DNA from: Gammaproteobacteria bacterium
GTDB taxonomy: Bacteria > Pseudomonadota > Gammaproteobacteria > Methylococcales > Methylomonadaceae
Length of the DNA stretch: 41,531 bases
Assembly (NCBI GenBank): GCA_024277935.1
Contig: JAJRUF010000035.1
Location: 1 to 41,531, forward strand
Direction: 5' to 3'
Each line of letters starts with the position of its first letter. The first letter of the stretch is position 1. The translations under genes and the position numbers were made by a program. Positions 36,629-41,531 of the stretch are shown here, in pieces. The notes under the pieces are model-generated. The model made no database searches. It worked only from the letters and a program-made list of their open reading frames with translations, and was not told the origin of the DNA.

Positions 36629-36984
36629 TTATGCCTAGGCACTTATACTCTGTACAGAGTCTATACCCAACTGCGGCTTGATTGCCTCTCTATAGTGCGG
36701 AGGCAATCAGATCAATAGCTATACTTCATTTTCTAGACCTTTAAAGTTCTTGATTTCTGCAAATTCGGCTTTTACCGCTAATCGCTGAAGCACTCGCGAG
36801 GATCGCTACCTTAGCACGAATCAAACAGCATATTCATCAAGCTTTGCTAAAGACAAAAGTAAAGCTGATGCCATGTGTTTAGTGTTATTTCATAACGACA
36901 TATCAAAAACTTCAACGTTGCTTATCTCCAAGCGCCATGCTTTCAAGCTATAATCAAAATACATAGCGTTAATAGAAACGGATA
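36629..36984. other. Intergenic region before the type I R-M locus
   Basis: No gene is supported in this 356-base gap. It contains a perfect 14-base palindrome ACTCTGTACAGAGT (36647-36660), and a 10-bp inverted repeat TGATTGCCTC/GAGGCAATCA (36679-36688 and 36700-36709) with an 11-base loop, which could end the SPFH transcript. A TATAAT at 36949-36954 is a possible -10 box for hsdM. This is where the accessory locus joins the core genes. Confidence 0.5.
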
Positions 36985-36987
36985 GTG

Positions 36988-38634
36988 ATGAACCAAAAAC
37001 AAATCAAACAACTAGAAGCTAATCTCTGGGACAGTGCCGATAACCTTCGGGCCAACTCAAAACTCACCGCTGCTGAATATAAAGATCCCGTTTTAGGTTT
37101 AATTTTATTACGCTATGCTCAAAACCGTTATGAGCGTGCCAAGCAAGACATAGAAGCCAACACTCCCGATAGCCCACGCGGTAAACGCGCACCTACTGAA
37201 GCAGACTATCTGGCAGCAGGGGCGATGATGTTACCTGAAAAATCCTTATACGATTACTTGGCTAATCTGCCAGAAGCAGATGATATTAGTGAAGCGGTTA
37301 ATACCGCCATGCGTTTGATTGAAGAAAAGTATCCTGATTTAACGGGTATTTTACCGCGTAACTATCAAGAACTGGATGCGACTTTATTGCGCGATTTAAT
37401 CCGCGTATTTAATGAAGATGCCGTTAAAAACCTGACGGGGGATGTATTCGGGCGTATTTATGAATACTTCCTGATGAAGTTTTCCATGAGTGGGGCAGGC
37501 GCACAAGAAGGCGGCGAGTTTTTTACACCGCCCTCATTGGTGCAACTGATTGTTAATTTAATTCAGCCCGATCGCGGCATTATTCACGACCCTGCCTGTG
37601 GCTCTGGTGGCATGTTTGTGCAAACGGGTGATTTTATTAAAAGTCATCGTAATCAAAGCATTAATGAAGCCATCACCTGTTATGGCACCGAGTTAAAGTC
37701 TAACAACACCCGCTTGGCTAAAATGAACCTAGCCATCCACGGTATTGAAGGCAAGATTATAGAAAGTAACAGCTTTTACAGTGATCCACATAATCTGCTT
37801 GGCAAATGTGATTTTGTGATGGCGAATCCGCCGTTTAATGTTAATAAAGTGGATAAAAAAAGCGACTTTGTTAAAAACGATCAACGTCTGTTTGATGAGG
37901 TTGGCATTCCCAAAGCCGATAATGGCAACTACCTGTGGATTCAATACTTTTATCATTATCTTAATCCACAAGGCCGAGCAGGTTTTGTGATGGCAAGCTC
38001 TGCCACCGATGCAGGCAATAGCGAAAAAGCCATCCGTACCAAGCTGATAGAAACAGGCGCGGTGGATTGTATTGTCGCCGTGGCTAATAATTTCTTTTAT
38101 ACCCGATCATTACCTTGTCATCTATGGTTTTTAGATAAAGGCAAAAGTGAGCAAAATAAAGATAAAATCCTGATGATTGATGCGCGTAACACCTTCCGCA
38201 AAGTCAATACCACCATTAATGATTTTTCAGCCGGACAACTGCGAAACTTTAGCGCGATCATGCAAGCCTACCGAGGCGATACCAACGCCATAAAACAGGC
38301 AAACCTTGCCAACCAAAAAGCCAGTATTCAACAAGCGGGTGAGATTTTAGCTGAGATTGAAATGCTAGAAAACCAACTGCTTATAGCATTAGCAGACCCC
38401 AATAATAAAACACTGGACTTTAGAACGGTAATCACTGAACTAAAGCAACAAGCCAAGGTATTAAAACCTGCTGAGACTGCAAGCTATGCCGATTGTGAAG
38501 CTTTAGTCTCATTTTTTGAAAAGCCCTTTAGTGCGCTCAGTGAACAAATCGAACGCTATAAAACCACACTCGCGGCAGATAAAGCCGCCATGCAAACAGC
38601 CGAAAAGAAAAGCAAGAAAAAAGACATAGCTTGA
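36988..38634 (+). CDS. hsdM: Type I R-M methyltransferase HsdM, main part (in-frame stop)
   Basis: This is the DNA adenine-N6 methyltransferase subunit of a type I restriction-modification complex. 548 residues run from the ATG at 36988 (a GTG lies directly before). The N-terminal helical domain begins MNQKQIKQLEANLWDSAD. The SAM motif DPACGSGGMF starts at D201, and the catalytic NPPF is N280-F283 in MANPPFNVNK. The frame ends at TGA (38632-38634) after a lysine-rich tract, but the same frame continues open to 39015 with the family's C-terminal region. The gene is thus split by one nonsense codon. The catalytic core is complete; complex assembly may be impaired. Confidence 0.9.
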   Translation: MNQKQIKQLEANLWDSADNLRANSKLTAAEYKDPVLGLILLRYAQNRYERAKQDIEANTPDSPRGKRAPTEADYLAAGAMMLPEKSLYDYLANLPEADDISEAVNTAMRLIEEKYPDLTGILPRNYQELDATLLRDLIRVFNEDAVKNLTGDVFGRIYEYFLMKFSMSGAGAQEGGEFFTPPSLVQLIVNLIQPDRGIIHDPACGSGGMFVQTGDFIKSHRNQSINEAITCYGTELKSNNTRLAKMNLAIHGIEGKIIESNSFYSDPHNLLGKCDFVMANPPFNVNKVDKKSDFVKNDQRLFDEVGIPKADNGNYLWIQYFYHYLNPQGRAGFVMASSATDAGNSEKAIRTKLIETGAVDCIVAVANNFFYTRSLPCHLWFLDKGKSEQNKDKILMIDARNTFRKVNTTINDFSAGQLRNFSAIMQAYRGDTNAIKQANLANQKASIQQAGEILAEIEMLENQLLIALADPNNKTLDFRTVITELKQQAKVLKPAETASYADCEALVSFFEKPFSALSEQIERYKTTLAADKAAMQTAEKKSKKKDIA

Positions 38635-38664
38635 CGCAAACAACTGGAGGCTAAAAACAAAACC

Positions 38665-39015
38665 TTGCGTGAATTAGAAGCGCATTATACAAGCTACCAT
38701 CAAAAAACCACCCAAAGCCAAGTCGGTGAACCCTTGCATGATTACAAACAAAGCTTAAAAGACTGGCAGATTCTAAATGAACATTTTCCAGAGCAGCAAT
38801 ACCAAGATATTGAAGGACTTTGTAAAGTCGTGGATTTAGCCGAAGTAGCAGAAAATGATGACAGCCTAACACCCGGTCGCTATGTGGGCTATAGCATTCA
38901 GATTGATAGGGATTTTGATTATCAGGGGCGAATGGCTGAGATACATAAGGAATTGGCGGGGTTGAATGATGAGGCTAATGCGTTGATGGGGTTGATTCAG
39001 GGTGTGAAATTATGA
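38665..39015 (+). CDS. HsdM C-terminal part, separated by an in-frame TGA
   Basis: 116 residues resemble the end of HsdM: HYTSYHQKTTQ, WQILNEHFPEQQYQDIEGLCKVVDLAE, and the hallmark SLTPGRYVGYSIQ, followed by a coiled coil. It is in the same frame as the main part, with the TGA and ten sense codons between them. The first possible start is a TTG at 38665, with GGAGG at 38646-38650, rather far away. Its stop overlaps the hsdS start as ATGA. It may be a dead fragment, a separately started peptide, or read through. Confidence 0.75.
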   Translation: MRELEAHYTSYHQKTTQSQVGEPLHDYKQSLKDWQILNEHFPEQQYQDIEGLCKVVDLAEVAENDDSLTPGRYVGYSIQIDRDFDYQGRMAEIHKELAGLNDEANALMGLIQGVKL

Positions 39016-40244
39016 CTTGGGATAGTTTTAAATTAGGTGAAATAATCTCAATTAAACATGGTTATGCTTTTAAAGGTGAATTCTTCTCTGAAGAACCCAC
39101 AAATGATATTTTGTTAACACCAGGTAACTTTAAGATTGGAGGCGGCTTTAAGGAAAGTAAGTTAAAATATTATTCAGGAGAAATACCTCTAGATTACGTT
39201 ATATCAACTAATGATGTTGTAGTTACTATGACAGATCTTAGTAAAATGGCAGACACGCTTGGTTATTCTGCAAAAATCCCGAAAGATACCACTAAAACCT
39301 TTTTACATAACCAGCGAATTGGTTTAGTAAAACTACTAACTGATAAGTTTGATCTAGGTTTTATATATTGGCTAATGAGGGCTGAACATTATCAAAAGTT
39401 TGTTGCAGGTTCTGCTACTGGTGCAACCGTAAAGCATACTTCACCCTCAAAAATATACGCTTTTAAATTTAAAGCACCATCAAATATAACAACCCAACAA
39501 AAAATAGCCCAAATTCTCTCTGCCTATGATGACCTGATTGAAAACAATCTAAAACGCATAAAGCTATTGGAAGAAATGGCACAAATCACCTATGAGCAGT
39601 GGTTTGTCCGCATGAAGTTTCCAAACCATAAAACAACCCCCATTGATGCTGAAACGGGCTTGCCTGAGGAGTGGGAAATACTCAAAGTCGGTAACTTGCT
39701 AGATAAGCTAAAAGTCACAAAAAAAATTAAATCTTCTGAGTATTTAGAAAAAGGTAATACACCAATTATTGACCAAAGTAGAAAGTTTATAGCTGGTTAT
39801 ACTAACGAGAAAGATGCTGTAATTGAGTCCACTGTACCTGTAATTGTTTTTGGTGACCATACCCGAATACTTAAACTAATTACTTTTACATTTGCTAGAG
39901 GTGCAGATGGAACGCAATTAATAAAATCTAAAGATAAAAGAATTCCTCAATACCAGTTTTACTTGGCCTTAAAAGTAATTGATTTATCAGATTACCATTA
40001 CGCTAGACATTTTAAATTTTTAAAAGAATCCTTAGTTATTGTTCCTACTGAAGAGGTGGCTATAAAATTTGAAGATAGAGCAAGAATAATTTTCAGGAAT
40101 ATCAATGTTCTTCGTGAACAAAACCAACACCTAAAAGAAGCCAGAGACATCCTACTCCCTCGTCTAATGACAGGCATCATTGATGCCGATAATATAAAAA
40201 TCCCCAGCCTTAACACTACCCCTAGCGAGTCGGATAACGCATGA
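39012..40244 (+). CDS. hsdS: Type I R-M specificity subunit HsdS
   Basis: This subunit chooses the DNA target of the type I complex. It has 410 residues with two target-recognition domains. The first starts MTWDSFKLGEIISIKHGYAF; the central conserved helix is TTQQKIAQILSAYDDLIENN; the second starts near PEEWEILKVGNLL; and the C-terminal helix contains LKEARDILLPRLMTG. Two different recognition halves imply an asymmetric, bipartite target that cannot be read from sequence. It overlaps hsdM' upstream and fic downstream by ATGA. Confidence 0.93.
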   Translation: MTWDSFKLGEIISIKHGYAFKGEFFSEEPTNDILLTPGNFKIGGGFKESKLKYYSGEIPLDYVISTNDVVVTMTDLSKMADTLGYSAKIPKDTTKTFLHNQRIGLVKLLTDKFDLGFIYWLMRAEHYQKFVAGSATGATVKHTSPSKIYAFKFKAPSNITTQQKIAQILSAYDDLIENNLKRIKLLEEMAQITYEQWFVRMKFPNHKTTPIDAETGLPEEWEILKVGNLLDKLKVTKKIKSSEYLEKGNTPIIDQSRKFIAGYTNEKDAVIESTVPVIVFGDHTRILKLITFTFARGADGTQLIKSKDKRIPQYQFYLALKVIDLSDYHYARHFKFLKESLVIVPTEEVAIKFEDRARIIFRNINVLREQNQHLKEARDILLPRLMTGIIDADNIKIPSLNTTPSESDNA

Positions 40245-41332
40245 ACTATACCGTCCCTATACTACCGCTAAAGCAAGATATAGAAAGCAAAGCGGTGTTA
40301 AAAAAATGTGCCAAAGCGCATCAGGCACTGGCGGAGTTAAAAGGTATAGTCGCCACTATTCCCAATGAAAGTATTTTAATCAGTACCTTATCGTTACAAG
40401 AAGCGAAAGATAGCTCAGCGATTGAAAATATTATTACCACCCATGATGAGCTGTTTAAAAGTGATTATCTGGCAGAACAATTTGCCTCCTTAGCCGCTAA
40501 AGAGGTTTATAACTATTCTAACGCCTTACAAGATGGCTTTAAACAAGTTAAACAACGTGGACTATTAACTTGTAACGATATAATCACCCTTCAAGCCGCT
40601 ATTGAACAAAACAATGCAGGGTTTAGAACCCAATCCGGCACTACCTTAAAAAATGAACAAACAGGGGAGGTGATTTATACCCCTCCACAAAGCTATGATG
40701 AGATTGTGGCGCTTATGTCTAATCTTGAGCAATTTATCAATGATGAGAGTGTTTGTGATTGGGATGATCTGGTTAAAATGGCAGTGATCCATCACCAGTT
40801 TGAAAGTATTCATCCGTTTTATGATGGCAATGGACGGACAGGACGTGTCATTAATGTTTTGTATTTGATTAAGCAAGATTTATTGTCATTGCCTGTGTTG
40901 TATTTAAGTCGCTATATTAATCAGCATAAACAGGCATACTATCGATTATTACAAGCGGTGCGCACAGATCAAAGCTGGGAAGCGTGGTTGTTATTTATGC
41001 TGGATGCGGTTGAGCAAACCTCACTGCAAACGATTAGTTTGGTTAAGGCGGTTAAAAACCTGATGCAATTTTATAAAGTAAAGATGCGGACAGAGTTGCC
41101 CAAAATTTATAGCCAGGATTTATTGAATAATATCTTTCGCCATCCTTATACAAAGATTGAATTTTTGATCAATGACTTACAAGTACATAGGAATACTGCG
41201 ACTAAATATTTAGAGTCTTTGGTAAGGGTGGGATTACTTTCTAAACATAAATTAGGCAAAGATAATTTCTACCTTAATGATGAGCTGATTGAATTATTTT
41301 TAAACAGTAGTGAACAACAGAAAAAAACCTAA
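40241..41332 (+). CDS. Fic family protein
   Basis: This is a 363-residue Fic protein, predicted to transfer AMP or another nucleotide moiety to target proteins. The complete catalytic motif HPFYDGNGRTGR runs from H191 to R202. An N-terminal inhibitory motif of the (S/T)xxxE(G/N) form is seen at S58-E62-N63 (SSAIEN), so activity is likely self-restrained. A C-terminal winged-helix-like region (IEFLINDLQVHRNTATKYLESLV) suggests DNA binding. It overlaps hsdS by 4 bases and lies inside the R-M operon. Fic genes recur in such loci, but their role there is not settled. Confidence 0.93.
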   Translation: MNYTVPILPLKQDIESKAVLKKCAKAHQALAELKGIVATIPNESILISTLSLQEAKDSSAIENIITTHDELFKSDYLAEQFASLAAKEVYNYSNALQDGFKQVKQRGLLTCNDIITLQAAIEQNNAGFRTQSGTTLKNEQTGEVIYTPPQSYDEIVALMSNLEQFINDESVCDWDDLVKMAVIHHQFESIHPFYDGNGRTGRVINVLYLIKQDLLSLPVLYLSRYINQHKQAYYRLLQAVRTDQSWEAWLLFMLDAVEQTSLQTISLVKAVKNLMQFYKVKMRTELPKIYSQDLLNNIFRHPYTKIEFLINDLQVHRNTATKYLESLVRVGLLSKHKLGKDNFYLNDELIELFLNSSEQQKKT

Positions 41333-41372
41333 CATGCACAAGAAAATGGGTTTTCTTGTGCATGTTAGGTTT
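41325..41372. repeat. 22-bp perfect inverted repeat after fic
   Basis: Arms at 41325-41346 and 41351-41372 are perfect reverse complements (core AACATGCACAAGAAAA / TTTTCTTGTGCATGTT) with a 4-base loop TGGG. The left arm includes the fic stop codon. It could terminate the hsdM-hsdS-fic transcript or serve as an operator ahead of hsdR. Confidence 0.8.
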
Positions 41373-41390
41373 ATATGTATACAAAAACTA

Positions 41391-41407
41391 GTTTTCTTGT
41401 GCATGTT
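41391..41407 (+). repeat. Third copy of the repeat arm upstream of hsdR
   Basis: GTTTTCTTGTGCATGTT repeats the right arm of the preceding inverted repeat (41350-41366) exactly over 17 bases, 41 bases downstream. Together there are one inverted and two direct copies in about 75 bases, ending 55 bases before the hsdR start. Confidence 0.75.
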
Positions 41408-41462
41408 GTTTTAATTGTCTTATGAAAAGAGCCTATAACACTGGAAAAGGAAAGAGTATTAA

Positions 41463-41531
41463 ATGAGTTACGAATATTCCGAAGATGGTTTAGTTGAAGC
41501 CGCCACACAAGAGGTGCTAGAAGATTTAGGC
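41463..41531 (+). CDS. hsdR: Type I R-M endonuclease HsdR, N-terminus only
   Basis: The 23 residues before the window edge start MSYEYSEDGLVEAATQEVLE, which fits the beginning of HsdR proteins. A strong purine-rich ribosome site (GGAAAGGAAAGAG) precedes the ATG. Position after hsdM-hsdS-fic supports the call. The nuclease and translocase domains lie outside the window. Confidence 0.65.
   Translation, partial: MSYEYSEDGLVEAATQEVLEDLG

Noticed and set aside
41325-41407. CRISPR array
   Set aside because: There are only three copies, one inverted, with unequal spacing and no spacer-like pattern or cas gene.
36985-41531. Phage or transposon ends around the R-M locus
   Set aside because: No integrase, transposase or att-like duplication is seen within the window; the right side of the locus is outside it.

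Overview
The window is A+T-rich, densely coded chromosomal DNA from what looks like a gammaproteobacterium. The urea, tryptophan and pentose-phosphate proteins and the outer-membrane proteins are of gammaproteobacterial type. A Methylococcales-like methanotroph would fit the gnd-zwf-pgl cluster, the urea ABC transporter and the base composition, but no methane or methanol oxidation gene is present, so that assignment is inference. No rRNA, tRNA, CRISPR array or complete insertion sequence was recognised.

Left part (about 0.6-19.6 kb) is a nitrogen-scavenging block. On the minus strand an outer-membrane porin, urtABCDE (urea ABC importer), a HupE/UreJ-type membrane protein and ureDABCEFG (urease with its nickel chaperones) lie head to tail from 13291 down to 643. 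Most junctions are overlaps or gaps of a few bases, so the block reads as one operon of about 12.6 kb. The one large internal gap, between urtA and urtB, carries two strong hairpins. Divergent from the porin are a small lipoprotein, a 1124-residue hybrid sensor kinase whose sensor is an NCS1-type nucleobase/hydantoin permease followed by a cysteine-rich module, and a REC-LuxR response regulator. I propose that this trio senses a nitrogenous solute and controls the urea operon. An inverted repeat in the divergent promoter region is a candidate operator. An OmpA-type lipoprotein follows.

Middle part (19.7-36.6 kb) is mostly housekeeping. It holds a TauE/SafE permease; pyrE, hemW and a fumarylacetoacetate-hydrolase-family gene on the minus strand; trpEGDC; an MHYT-PAS-GGDEF-EAL cyclic-di-GMP protein facing an HDOD protein; gnd-zwf-pgl for the oxidative pentose phosphate route; and an NfeD/SPFH membrane pair. 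A palindromic element of about 160 bp lies between the HDOD gene and gnd.

Right end (37-41.5 kb) is an accessory type I restriction-modification locus, hsdM-hsdS-fic-hsdR, with hsdR cut by the window edge. hsdM is interrupted by one in-frame TGA, with the rest of the gene still open and still overlapping hsdS. Between fic and hsdR lies a 22-bp perfect inverted repeat with a further direct copy of its arm.
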